The notes below the pieces were generated by a model. That model did no database searches. It was given only the letters and a program-made list of their open reading frames with translations, and was not told the DNA's origin. Below are positions 8,558 through 16,781 of a DNA stretch of 27,562 nt, in pieces. The stretch spans positions 1 through 27,562 of the forward strand of contig DASWMP010000091.1 of NCBI GenBank assembly GCA_036399695.1, given 5' to 3'. The stretch comes from DASVEE01 sp036399695 (GTDB lineage: Bacteria; Acidobacteriota; Thermoanaerobaculia; Gp7-AA8). The translations under genes and the position numbers were made by a program. Within the stretch, counting starts at the first letter, position 1, and each line of letters begins with the position of its first letter.

Positions 8558-11158
8558 ATGCTGCTTGGCGAATTCGCTCTGAACCTTGTCATTGAATTGC
8601 TTGGCGGCGCCATCCAGTCGGGCGTCGGCCTCGCATCGCTGCCGTTCTTCACACAACGGCGCATCAAGAGCCGAGTTGAAGATGCCACCGCAGAAGTCGT
8701 CGAGCCGCTGCTTCCCTTCCTCGCGAACGAGGGCATCTCCGAGGAGAAACAGCGTCTCCTGATACAGGTCTGCGTTGATGAATTGCGTCCACTCACCGCG
8801 ACGCCTGACCGGCTCTTTCGCGGGTCGCTCAACGGGCAAAAAATCTTCGAAGAGATGTACGCGACGAAGCCGCTGCCGCCGGAGATCGTCGAGGAGGGGC
8901 TGAAGGACGTCTACACGCTGCTCTGTCCGCGCATCGCCACCTTGCTCTGCCGCATCCCGGTGGCGGTGAAGGAGTGGGAAAGCGAGGCCTGGACGGAGAA
9001 CTATCGTCGTCTCGACGACGTGGCGGTCCAACTCCGTGCGTTGTTCGTCCAAGTGGATGCGCTGGTGACTACCGGATCGCGCGAAGCCGACGAAACCCTT
9101 TCGCTCGTGCGCCGCGCACTCGCCCAGAAGGTCGCCTTCGAGCTCGACCTGACGGGATTGCGTGCAGATAAGCCGGTTGCCGGAAAGTTCGACGACTTCT
9201 TCGTGCATCCGGAGTTGAAGGTGTTCACGAAAGATGGCGCCGCGGAAAAGGCGCTCGGAACGCCTGAGGAAACCTTCGAATACTTCGTTAGCGGCGGCAC
9301 TGCGGTGGTGATCGGGCCACCGGGCGCCGGTAAGTCGACCTGGACACGGTGGTTGCAGCGCGAAGCTCTGACCCCGCGTTGGAGCGGAATTCCGGTACGC
9401 GTGGAGTTGCGCAAGGCGGCGCTCGGCGCGCTGCCTTCCCTGCAGGAGATAGTACGCGAGGCTGCAGGCCGGAACTTTGCCGAGGAACTGACCGCAAAAC
9501 GACTGAAAGCCTGGCTCGGCCAGCGGAAAATCGTTTTCCTGTTCGATGGGTTCGATGAGATCAAGCCGAATGATCGCGATCGGGTGATCGAATGGTTGGT
9601 CGACCTTGTCGGCGCCGCGAGAGGCTGTCCGGCCATCGTGACCTCCCGTCCGTTGACCACTCCTCATCTGCAGCGCCTCGACATCGGTTGGACGCATTGG
9701 AACATGCAGCCGTTCGACGAGAAGCGTATTGTCGACTACATCGGCCGTTGGTATCGGCACACTCCACTCGTCGCCGACGCTGTGCGTGCAGTGGATCCGT
9801 CTCAACTGGCTGAAACGTGGCAGCGCGATCCGACGATCGAGCCCCTGACGGGCAATCCGCTGCTACTCTCAACGCTACTGACGGTCCATCATCTCGATGG
9901 AAGTTTGCCGACCGGACGTTCTCAGCTCTATCGGCGCTACGTAGACGGGATGCTGGGCATCTGGGACGATCGCCGGGACGTGGTTGCCGGCTCGATCGTG
10001 CTCACCCTGGAGCAGAAACGGCAGATCCTCCGCGCCCTGGCGCTGCATTTGTTCCTGCACGAGGTGGAGCAGATCGACGAAGAAGAGGCGGTGGTCTGGT
10101 TGTCGTCGCGTCTTGCGGAAATGAAACTCGCTTGTGCGGCCGAGATGGTGCTGACGACGCTGCGCGAACGCTCCGGGTTGATCATCGGGCCGGGCGTTTA
10201 TAGCTTCGCGCACAAGAGCATCGCCGAATTCTTCGTTGCCGACACCGTCCTGCAGGGGGTTCAAGGCGATGGCACCGGGAGGCGTCTCGACCGGTTGTAC
10301 CTTTTGGAGCGGCGCGATGACGACCGATGGAACACGGTTACCTTCCTGTGGGCGGGCCTTGCCCCAATGGCCGATGTGGAAAGCTTTGTCCGCGCATGCT
10401 TAGACGCTAACGCTCTTCCTCTCGCATTCGGTATCGTCGCCGATCAGTACACGAGATTCTCACCGCGGACGCGACGGGAGCTTCTGTTCGCAGGGTTGCG
10501 ATGCTCGGCAGGACCCTTCGCCTATAGTTTGGGCAGCATGTTTGGCTACGACTTTGTCTACCTCAGAAGTATCGGATCGTTCAAAAACGTCGACGAGCTG
10601 TTCGATGAAAGCGTGACCGACGGTACGCTGATCGCCTCCGACATTAAGTATGCGACAGGTGCGTTACGCATGTCGCTGGCTCTTGCCTTCCTGGGGGCAA
10701 AGCAGCCGCCACTCACCGAGTGGATGACGGAAGGACAGTTCCTTTCTGAAGCAGAGAAGGAATGGGTACTGGCGTGGGTGGCATTACGGGCGCAGGTGCT
10801 TACTCCGGGCGAACTCGAGGCTCTGCTTGATGAATGCAAAGAGTTGTTTCGTGATTGGCGCGAGAAGATGCCGCTTCTGCTGATGAACACTGCCATGTTC
10901 TCATTTACTTCGCCGACGCAGACCATTGACCACATGCTGCGGTACGAAGCTGATAAGGTCAACTCGTCATATGTCGCACAATCAAGCGATTGGCCTCTCG
11001 ACATTTTGGCGAGGACGCGCGGTGACTTGCTCGCCGCCTTTTTACAACGACTATCGACGCTGCAAGAACGAGGTATCGATCCTGCGAAGCTCCAACGCGT
11101 AAGGAACTACGTGGAACGCCTCCAGCGGGAGAGAGCGGCGCTTCCGCCTACGATGTAG
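8558..11158 (+). CDS. NACHT-type STAND NTPase, candidate immune sensor
   Basis: This 866-residue protein has a helical N-terminal region of about 240 residues (possibly effector or oligomerisation). A NACHT NTPase module follows: Walker A GPPGAGKST (253-261), Walker B FLFDGFDE (327-334, with the NACHT-typical second acidic pair), a PAIVTSRP sensor strand and GNPLLLSTLLTVHH. FAHKSIAEFF (550-559) matches the winged-helix F.H.S..EF motif that ends the NOD in bacterial NACHTs. The last 300 residues would be the sensor; I see no regular LRR, TPR or WD repeats. ATG 8558 is chosen over GTG 8549 because GAGAGGT lies 7 nt upstream of it. No nuclease or TIR motif is visible, so an effector may act in trans, possibly the caspase upstream. 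Codon use looks less GC-biased than in the flanking operons, especially in the last third. Its 3' end overlaps the convergent glycosyltransferase by 11 bp. Confidence 0.88.
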   Translation: MLLGEFALNLVIELLGGAIQSGVGLASLPFFTQRRIKSRVEDATAEVVEPLLPFLANEGISEEKQRLLIQVCVDELRPLTATPDRLFRGSLNGQKIFEEMYATKPLPPEIVEEGLKDVYTLLCPRIATLLCRIPVAVKEWESEAWTENYRRLDDVAVQLRALFVQVDALVTTGSREADETLSLVRRALAQKVAFELDLTGLRADKPVAGKFDDFFVHPELKVFTKDGAAEKALGTPEETFEYFVSGGTAVVIGPPGAGKSTWTRWLQREALTPRWSGIPVRVELRKAALGALPSLQEIVREAAGRNFAEELTAKRLKAWLGQRKIVFLFDGFDEIKPNDRDRVIEWLVDLVGAARGCPAIVTSRPLTTPHLQRLDIGWTHWNMQPFDEKRIVDYIGRWYRHTPLVADAVRAVDPSQLAETWQRDPTIEPLTGNPLLLSTLLTVHHLDGSLPTGRSQLYRRYVDGMLGIWDDRRDVVAGSIVLTLEQKRQILRALALHLFLHEVEQIDEEEAVVWLSSRLAEMKLACAAEMVLTTLRERSGLIIGPGVYSFAHKSIAEFFVADTVLQGVQGDGTGRRLDRLYLLERRDDDRWNTVTFLWAGLAPMADVESFVRACLDANALPLAFGIVADQYTRFSPRTRRELLFAGLRCSAGPFAYSLGSMFGYDFVYLRSIGSFKNVDELFDESVTDGTLIASDIKYATGALRMSLALAFLGAKQPPLTEWMTEGQFLSEAEKEWVLAWVALRAQVLTPGELEALLDECKELFRDWREKMPLLLMNTAMFSFTSPTQTIDHMLRYEADKVNSSYVAQSSDWPLDILARTRGDLLAAFLQRLSTLQERGIDPAKLQRVRNYVERLQRERAALPPTM

Positions 11159-12233
11159 CCGCTAACGCTGTGCCGCCCAGAGCCTCGGCTACATACGCCT
11201 CCACCTCCCGCGCGCGGTGGGCGGCGGTGTGTTCGTGGAGGACTCGCTCGCGCGCCCGGGCGCCGATCATCCGGCGCTGTTCGTCGTCGATTTTGCGGAG
11301 GAAGCGGAGCACGTCCGCGGCCGTCTCGGCGATGAGGATTTCCTCGTTCGGTTTGAACAGCTCGGAGAGGCCGTCCCATTTGTCGCTGATGATCGGGACT
11401 CCGCAGGCGGCGGCTTCGAAGAGGCGGACGCTGGGGGACCAGCCGGCGCGGATCATTTCGGCTCTCGTCACGTTCAACGCGAACCGCTGGGCGTTGTAGA
11501 ACTTGCGGTGGTCGGCCGGGGGGAGGTGGTTCACGCGCTTGACGTTGCGCGGCCATTCGATCGTTTCGGGGTACTGCGGGCCGGCGACGATGAACTTGCC
11601 TTCCTTCCACTTTTTGGCGGGCTCGAGGAGGAGGCGCTCGAGGGTGGGTTGGCGGTCGTCGCTGTAGGTGCCGAGGTAGCCGAGGTCCCACTTCATGCGC
11701 TGCTTCTGGGGGTAGTAGTGCTCGGGGTCGAACGAGCAGTAGAGGGCGCGGGCCATGGGGGAGCCGTATTGCTGCTCGATGCGGCGGAGGGTGGGGCCGC
11801 CGGTGAAGGAGAGATAGATGTCGTAGCGCGGGATGAGATGCGGCGACAGGTATTCGAAGTCGCGTTTGGCGAGCTTGGCCAGCGTGACGGGGGTGTCGAT
11901 GTCGTAGAAGGCGGTGAGGCCTTCGGCCGTCTCGGTGACCCACTCGCCGACGGCGACGCCCTCGGGGACGTAGGAGCCGACGATGACGAGGTCGGCTTCG
12001 GCGACGCGTCTCGTGTAGCGCTGCTTGAGCTGGCGGAGCGTGCGGTAGAGGCGCGTGGTGCAGTAGGGCGGGTCGGGGAGGTCGCGGTTCTGGGCGTACC
12101 AGGGGACGTCGCGCTCGAGGAAGGTGACGTCGTGGCCATTCGCGGCGAGCTCGCGGACGAGGCCGCGGAAGGTCGTCGCGTGGCCGTTGCCCCAGGACGA
12201 GGTGATCGACAGGCCGAGAATGACGATTTTCAT
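11148..12233 (-). CDS. CgeB-like glycosyltransferase (last gene of saccharide locus)
   Basis: This is a 361-residue cytosolic GT-B-type glycosyltransferase. The N-terminus (MKIVILGLSITSSWGNGHATTFRGLVREL) shares the S..S.W.NG.A...RG pattern with the two genes upstream. The C-terminal half has the nucleotide-sugar-binding signature SPSVRLFEAAACGVPIISDKWDGLSELF typical of CgeB/Glyco_trans_1_2 proteins, followed by the VLHEHTAAHRAREVE helix. It probably transfers a sugar to a surface glycan; donor and acceptor cannot be told. Its ATG overlaps the upstream stop (ATGA), indicating translational coupling. Its last codons overlap the convergent NACHT gene. Confidence 0.85.
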   Translation of the reverse strand: MKIVILGLSITSSWGNGHATTFRGLVRELAANGHDVTFLERDVPWYAQNRDLPDPPYCTTRLYRTLRQLKQRYTRRVAEADLVIVGSYVPEGVAVGEWVTETAEGLTAFYDIDTPVTLAKLAKRDFEYLSPHLIPRYDIYLSFTGGPTLRRIEQQYGSPMARALYCSFDPEHYYPQKQRMKWDLGYLGTYSDDRQPTLERLLLEPAKKWKEGKFIVAGPQYPETIEWPRNVKRVNHLPPADHRKFYNAQRFALNVTRAEMIRAGWSPSVRLFEAAACGVPIISDKWDGLSELFKPNEEILIAETAADVLRFLRKIDDEQRRMIGARARERVLHEHTAAHRAREVEAYVAEALGGTALAATS

Positions 12234-13321
12234 GCGCTGGCTGCTGCGGGAAGCGTCGCGTCGAGAATCTGCACGACCTGCGCCGCCCGGTGTGCGTAGG
12301 TGTGTTCGGCGAGGACGCGGCGGAGGGCCGCTTCACCGATGGCTTTGGCGCGCACCGGGTCCAGCTCTTTCACAATCTCCGCGACCTCGGCGCCGTCGCG
12401 GGCGACGAGCACTTCGGTCTCCGGCTCGAGGAAGGTCTCGATGCCTTCCCACGCGTCGGTGATGAGGCAGGCGGCGGCGCCGGCGGCTTCGAAGACGCGC
12501 GTGGCGGGCGACCAGCCGTTGGAGGCCATGGAATCGCGGGAGATGTTGAGCACCGCGCGCGGCGTGCAGTTGAAGGCGTTGTGATCGCCGGTGTAGACGT
12601 GGCCGATGTAGCGGACGGACTCGGGCAGCGCCTTGTCGCCCCAGCCGGAGCCGCCGAGGAGGAACCGGCGATCGGGGAGGAGCTGGGCGGCGCGGAGGAA
12701 GAATTCTTCGACGCGCGCTTCCCGGTCGGGCAGGCGGTTGCCGAGGAAGGAGAGATCGGCGTCAAAGTCGGGCTTCGGCGGGACGGGGTGGTGCGTCGTG
12801 GGATCGAGCGCGTTGTAGACGGGGATGCACTCGCGCGCGCCGAAGGCCTTGTATCTGGCGATGACGGGCTCGCCGCCGCCGTAGGTGAAGATGAAGTCGT
12901 ATTGCGGGACGAGCGGGCGGAAGGCGTCGCGCTCGTCGTGTTTCATGCGGTCGAGTGTGGCGGGAGCGTCGACGTCCCAGAAGATGAGTGTCTGGCCCGG
13001 CTGGCGGAGGTCGACGACGGCTTGCTCGAGGAGCTCGTCGAAGACGCCGACGCCGCTGGCTTTGACGACGACGTCGTAGTGCTTCGCTTCTTCGAGGACG
13101 CGGTGCACGCCTTCGGTCCCTTCGCCCGGGTAGACGACGACGCGCGCCCAGTCGGGGTCTTCTTTCAGGTCGCGGTTCTGCTGGCGGTCGTAGGCGTCGG
13201 GCTCGAAGAAGGTGATGTGGTGCCCGAGGGCGGCGAGGTTGCGGATGATGCCGCGGTAGTAGGTGGCGGCGCCGTTCCAGTAAGCGGAGACGAGGGAGGA
13301 GCCGTAGAAGGCGATCTTCAT
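12230..13321 (-). CDS. CgeB-like glycosyltransferase
   Basis: This 363-residue paralogue of both flanking genes begins MKIAFYGSSLVSAYWNGAATYYRG. The C-terminal domain carries NGWSPATRVFEAAGAAACLITDAWEGIETF, the position of the donor-phosphate and ribose contacts in GT-B enzymes of the CgeB/Glyco_trans_1_2 type. The tail LAEHTYAHRAAQVVQIL matches its neighbours. There is no signal peptide. ATG 13321 overlaps the preceding gene's TGA and its own TGA overlaps the next ATG, so translation is coupled on both sides. A longer in-frame reading upstream lies within the preceding gene and is not needed. It probably adds one residue of a surface oligosaccharide (inference). Confidence 0.86.
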   Translation of the reverse strand: MKIAFYGSSLVSAYWNGAATYYRGIIRNLAALGHHITFFEPDAYDRQQNRDLKEDPDWARVVVYPGEGTEGVHRVLEEAKHYDVVVKASGVGVFDELLEQAVVDLRQPGQTLIFWDVDAPATLDRMKHDERDAFRPLVPQYDFIFTYGGGEPVIARYKAFGARECIPVYNALDPTTHHPVPPKPDFDADLSFLGNRLPDREARVEEFFLRAAQLLPDRRFLLGGSGWGDKALPESVRYIGHVYTGDHNAFNCTPRAVLNISRDSMASNGWSPATRVFEAAGAAACLITDAWEGIETFLEPETEVLVARDGAEVAEIVKELDPVRAKAIGEAALRRVLAEHTYAHRAAQVVQILDATLPAAASA

Positions 13322-14454
13322 TGAACGGTGGTTTTCGGTTGTTGGTTGTTGGTTGTTGGTTTGGCGACGCCGAGGTTGTTGATGATGGTCAGGAGCTCGG
13401 TGACGCGGTGGGCGCAGGTGTGGCGCGCCGCGATGGTGGCCAGGCCGTGCTCGGCGAGGCCGCGGGCGAGGGCGCGGTCTTCGAGGACGGCGCGCATCTG
13501 TTTGCGCATCTCCTTGCCGTTGTGGGCGACGAGGTAGTCCTCGCCGGCGGTGAAGAGCCCTTCGGAGTCTTCCCACGGCGAGGAGATGAGGGGGATGGCG
13601 CAGGCCATGGCTTCGAACGGGCGGATGGTCGGGATGCCGCGGAGCGTGGTGACATAGGGGCGCCGCGGGACGTGGACGGTGAAGCGGTAGCGGGAGAAGA
13701 CTTCGGCCGCGCGCCAGTTCGGGAGCCAGCCGGCGTAGTCGATGTTGGCGCGGCGGAGCGAGGCGACGGCGTCGTCCGGGTAGCGGACACCGTAGACGCG
13801 GGCGCGCAGCTTCAGGTCGTGCGCGGGGTCGATGAGGAACTCGTGCAGTTCGGCGGTGCGCTCGTCGTCTCCCCAGTTGCCGATCCAGACGAGATCGCCC
13901 GCGGCCTCGCCGTGCGGACGGGGATGGAAGATGCGCGTGTCGGCCGCTTCGTGCCACGTCCAGGCAGCGCCCGTCCAGCCGCGCTCGAGGTAGAGGTCGC
14001 GGATGATGTTGCCGTAGGCGAGCACGCCGTCGTAATGCGACAGGTCGTACGCGGCCATCTGGTCCGGCTGCGTGGCGGCGCGGTGGTGGGTGTCGTGGAA
14101 GAAGAGGCGATACGAGCGGGTGCGGGCGCGGTGTTCACCGATGCGCCGCACGAGGTCGTGATCGGACCATTCGTGGACGATGACGACATCGGCGCCGTCG
14201 AGGGCGCGATCGAGGTCGAGCTCCAGCGGCATGTACTGGGTGGAGCGGAGGTGCGGAAAAGCCTGGCGGAAGTCGTCGAGCGGCTTGGCGCCGTGATCGC
14301 GCACGAGGTTCTGCACGCTCCAGGCGTCGGCCGGTTCGTACACCTCGACGTCGTGCTCGCGCGCCTTCAGCTCGGTGACGACGCCGCGCAGGAAGTGGGC
14401 GTTGCCGTGGTTCCAGTCGGAGAGCAGCGAATGGTAGAAGAGGACGAATTTCAC
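13318..14454 (-). CDS. CgeB-like glycosyltransferase with a repeat-encoded tail
   Basis: This is a 378-residue GT-B-type transferase, third of the CgeB-like set, with N-terminus MKFVLFYHSLLSDWNHGNAHFLRG. The C-terminal signature is IPTIRPFEAMACAIPLISSPWEDSEGLF. The start is GTG (14454-14452), overlapping the upstream TGA as GTGA. After the usual final helix (CAHRVTELLTIINNLG) it has a low-complexity tail, KPTTNNQQPKTTVQ, translated from a tandem GTTGTTG-type repeat (13327-13363). That tail ends exactly at the ATGA overlap with the next gene. The tail is probably a by-product of repeat insertion rather than part of the enzyme. Confidence 0.86.
   Translation of the reverse strand: MKFVLFYHSLLSDWNHGNAHFLRGVVTELKAREHDVEVYEPADAWSVQNLVRDHGAKPLDDFRQAFPHLRSTQYMPLELDLDRALDGADVVIVHEWSDHDLVRRIGEHRARTRSYRLFFHDTHHRAATQPDQMAAYDLSHYDGVLAYGNIIRDLYLERGWTGAAWTWHEAADTRIFHPRPHGEAAGDLVWIGNWGDDERTAELHEFLIDPAHDLKLRARVYGVRYPDDAVASLRRANIDYAGWLPNWRAAEVFSRYRFTVHVPRRPYVTTLRGIPTIRPFEAMACAIPLISSPWEDSEGLFTAGEDYLVAHNGKEMRKQMRAVLEDRALARGLAEHGLATIAARHTCAHRVTELLTIINNLGVAKPTTNNQQPKTTVQ
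13327..13363. repeat. Single-arm tandem repeat inside a gene 3' end
   Basis: Repeats of a GGTTGTT/GGTTTTC word lie inside the last codons of the CgeB-like gene ending at 13318. The word is the same type as the arms of element D (17755-17834). No complementary arm is present here, so it cannot fold into the two-arm hairpin; it may be a half element. Confidence 0.65.
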
Positions 14455-15629
14455 GGCCGGACCTCGGGCTTGGTTGGCGGTTGGCGGTTGGCGGTTGGCA
14501 GTGGATCGTGGTCCGCCTCTGTCGACTGTCCGACGCCGATTACCGACTCATCGGCGGGGTTTTCCTCTGCCAACTGCCAACTGCCAACCGCCAACTGTTC
14601 GTAGGTCTCGCGGTAGCGCTCGGCCATCTTCGCCGGAGTGTAAAGCGCGGCGCGTGCTTGTGCGCGGCGGGACAGTTCTTCGCGGAACGGCTCGTTGGCC
14701 AGCACGTCGTTGGTGGTGTGGGCGATCTCCTCCGCATCGCGCGGCGGGACGAAGACGGCGGCGTCGTCCCAGATCTCGCGAAGCGAAGGGATGTCACCGA
14801 GGATCAGCGCGCAGCCGGAAAGGGCAGCCTCGAGGATCGACAGGCCAAAGGGCTCGTAGAGGGCGGGGAAGAGATAGATGGAGGCGTCGGCGTAGGCGCG
14901 CTGCATGCCGGCGGCGTCGAGGCGGCCGAGGTGCTGGACGTTTTTGGCGTCGGCCCCGCCGTCTCCGGCGATGCGCACCGGCGCATTGATGAGCGGGGCG
15001 GCTTCGACGACGGCGCGAAGGTTTTTGGCGTCGTCCCAGAGGCGGCCGGCAGCGAAGATCGATTTCCGATTTCCGGCTTCCGATTTCCCCGTGGCGTAGT
15101 CACGGCCGTTGTAGATGAGGCGGGTGGGGCTGTTGAAGCGATAGTGCTGGTCGAGCGCACCGAGCATCCAGGCGCTGGGAGTGATGACGAAGTCGGCGCC
15201 GGCGAGGCCGCGCTGGACTTCGTCGCGGTAACGGGTCCATTCGGGCGGCGCGTTTTCCTCTTTGACGGCGCGCCACCAGGAGAGGACGCAGGAGTGGCCG
15301 ACGACGAGCTTCGGCGCGCGGAAGGGGAGGGCGCCGTGGGCGTAGCCGTTGAGGTGGACGACGTCAGGCGCTTCGCGGCGCTCGAGGTCGAGGAGCCAGC
15401 GTCCGGCGGCTTCGACGTCGGACCAGGGGTCGTCCTGCCATTCGAGTTTGTATTCGCTTTCGACGAGGGTGGCGTTGGCTGGCACTTCCGCGCGCTGGGC
15501 GTCGGTAGCTTTGCGGCCCATGGTGGCGAGGATGAAGTGGTGGTCGGTGCTGGCGCCGAGGGCGCGGATCAGTTCTATGGCGTAGGTCCAGACTCCGCCG
15601 ACGGTGTCGGCTGTCATCAGGATCTTCAT
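14451..15629 (-). CDS. GT4-family glycosyltransferase with a repeat-encoded tail
   Basis: This is a 392-residue GT-B glycosyltransferase. The N-terminus MKILMTADTVGGVWTYAIELIRAL is the donor-side glycine-rich loop of GT4 enzymes. FITPSAWML and FAAGRLWDDAKNLRAVVEA mark the domain boundary, and YLFPALYEPFGLSILEAALSGCALILGD is the EX7E motif. The family fold ends at about YRETYEQL. The last 50 residues (AVGSWQLAEENP to RQPPTKPEVRP) are encoded by both arms and the loop of hairpin element F. ATG 15629 overlaps the upstream TGA (ATGA) and its own stop overlaps the next GTG. Probably a cytosolic enzyme building the locus's glycan; the transferred sugar is unknown. Confidence 0.9.
   Translation of the reverse strand: MKILMTADTVGGVWTYAIELIRALGASTDHHFILATMGRKATDAQRAEVPANATLVESEYKLEWQDDPWSDVEAAGRWLLDLERREAPDVVHLNGYAHGALPFRAPKLVVGHSCVLSWWRAVKEENAPPEWTRYRDEVQRGLAGADFVITPSAWMLGALDQHYRFNSPTRLIYNGRDYATGKSEAGNRKSIFAAGRLWDDAKNLRAVVEAAPLINAPVRIAGDGGADAKNVQHLGRLDAAGMQRAYADASIYLFPALYEPFGLSILEAALSGCALILGDIPSLREIWDDAAVFVPPRDAEEIAHTTNDVLANEPFREELSRRAQARAALYTPAKMAERYRETYEQLAVGSWQLAEENPADESVIGVGQSTEADHDPLPTANRQPPTKPEVRP
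14471..14597. repeat. Tandem-repeat hairpin element F, within a coding 3' end
   Basis: The left arm (14471-14502) is four to five copies of TTGGCGG ending TTGGCAGT. The right arm (14567-14597) is CTGCCAACTGCCAACTGCC followed by AACCGCCAACTG, its reverse complement. The loop is about 64 nt. The whole element is in frame within the 3' end of the GT4 gene and supplies its C-terminal tail. Confidence 0.8.
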
Positions 15630-16630
15630 CGGGGCTCCGGCTGACCACCGGCCACTGACCGCTGACCACCGCTTTCGTAGATGGCGTCGAGCACTTCTGC
15701 CACCTGCACGACGTGAGCGATCTCGGGGTCGAAGGCGCGGCTGGTGGCGAGTTGTTCGGCCCAGGCGACGATGGCTTTGCCGCCCCACTGGTCGCCGGGC
15801 TCGGTGAGTTGGCGCGTGGTGGTCTTGTCGTAGTGCTCGGCGACGAAGTCGTAGAACGAGCCGTTGACGTTGCGGAAGGAGGCGGCGCCGCGGGTGCCGT
15901 AGAAGGTGGCGCCGATGACGGCGTCGCGTCCGGCGCTGAGGTTCCAGGAGCAGGCGAGCTGGATGGTCGTGCTGCCGGCGTCGATCATGGCGGTGGCAAA
16001 GTCTTCGACGCTGTGGCCGCCGTGATGGGCGAGGCGCGCGTGGACGTTCCGGGTTTTCGGGAAGCCGAGCGTCCAGAGGGCCATGTCGGCGAGATGGATG
16101 CCGAGGTCGATGACGCAGCCGCCGCCGGAGAGTGTGGCGTCGTAGAACCAGGGCTTGTCCGGGCCGTACGCGTTGTGGAAGACGACGTCGACGGCGAAGA
16201 CGTCGCCGATGCTCTTCTCGTCGACGAGTTTTTTCACGGCGAGCAAGGCGTCGGTGTAGCGGTACGAAAGGTCGACGCCGAGCAGGAGATCGTTCGCTCT
16301 CGCCGCTTCGACGACGCGCCGCGTCTCCTCGGCATTACGGCCGAGCGGTTTCTGGCAGAAGACGGCCTTGCCCCGCTCGAGCGCGGCGACGGCCTGCTCC
16401 GCGTGCAGCGCGCTGGGAGTGGCGATGACGACGGCGTCGGCGTCGGAGGCGAGGACGTCCTCGAAGGACATGGTGGTGGCATCGGCCGGATCGCAGAGGT
16501 AGGCGATGTCCGCGAGGTTGGCCTCGGCGACGGCGTTCATGCGATGGCGCCCGATCCAGCCGAGACCGGCGAAGGCGAGGCGCGGGCGGGTGGTTGGGCG
16601 GGTGGGGGTGGGGGTGGGGAGGGCGCTCAT
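15626..16630 (-). CDS. Gfo/Idh/MocA-family oxidoreductase
   Basis: This is a 334-residue NAD(P)-dependent sugar dehydrogenase-like protein. The Rossmann loop is AFAGLGWIGRHR (GxGxxG) after a Pro/Thr-rich N-terminus. The family EKP motif appears as FCQKPLGRN, and CVIDLGIHLADMALWTLG carries the conserved catalytic-region His. The C-terminal domain is the expected alpha/beta fold. Members oxidise or reduce nucleotide sugars or cyclitols; here it probably makes or modifies a precursor for the glycosyltransferases next to it (inference). ATG 16630 has AGAGG about 10 nt upstream. The C-terminal ESGGQRSVAGGQPEPR is encoded by a tandem GACCACCG-type repeat, and the stop overlaps the next ATG. Confidence 0.9.
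   Translation of the reverse strand: MSALPTPTPTRPTTRPRLAFAGLGWIGRHRMNAVAEANLADIAYLCDPADATTMSFEDVLASDADAVVIATPSALHAEQAVAALERGKAVFCQKPLGRNAEETRRVVEAARANDLLLGVDLSYRYTDALLAVKKLVDEKSIGDVFAVDVVFHNAYGPDKPWFYDATLSGGGCVIDLGIHLADMALWTLGFPKTRNVHARLAHHGGHSVEDFATAMIDAGSTTIQLACSWNLSAGRDAVIGATFYGTRGAASFRNVNGSFYDFVAEHYDKTTTRQLTEPGDQWGGKAIVAWAEQLATSRAFDPEIAHVVQVAEVLDAIYESGGQRSVAGGQPEPR
15634..15672. repeat. Single-arm tandem repeat inside a gene 3' end
   Basis: GCTCCGG is followed by GCTGACCACCGGCCACTGACC and GCTGACCACCG, a tandem of a GACCACCG/GCCACTGACC word. It encodes the C-terminal tail of the Gfo/Idh/MocA protein. There is no complementary arm, so it looks like a half element of the hairpin class. Confidence 0.6.
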
Positions 16631-16670
16631 GGGCGGCAACCTCTGACGAGAGTGTGCGACATGAAGACCT

Positions 16671-16770
16671 GAACGCAGGACGCGGAACGCAGAACGCGGA
16701 ACGCAGAAATGCTCCGCGTGCCGGTCCATTCGTTCTTCATTCTGCGTTCTGCGTTCTGCGTTCTGCGTTC
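16671..16770. repeat. Tandem-repeat hairpin element C
   Basis: The left arm (16671-16708) repeats GAACGCAG/GAACGCG. The right arm (16740-16770) is four tandem TTCTGCG words, its reverse complement. The 31-nt loop includes GCTCCGCG (16711-16718). It lies inside the saccharide operon, between the dehydrogenase stop and the oxidoreductase start, so it may modulate expression within the transcript. Confidence 0.82.
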
Positions 16771-16781
16771 ACTGCTTCTCA

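Noticed and set aside
6395..11158. Restriction-modification system with a controller protein
   Set aside because: The XRE gene resembles a C protein, but no methyltransferase or endonuclease motif is found in the neighbouring genes.
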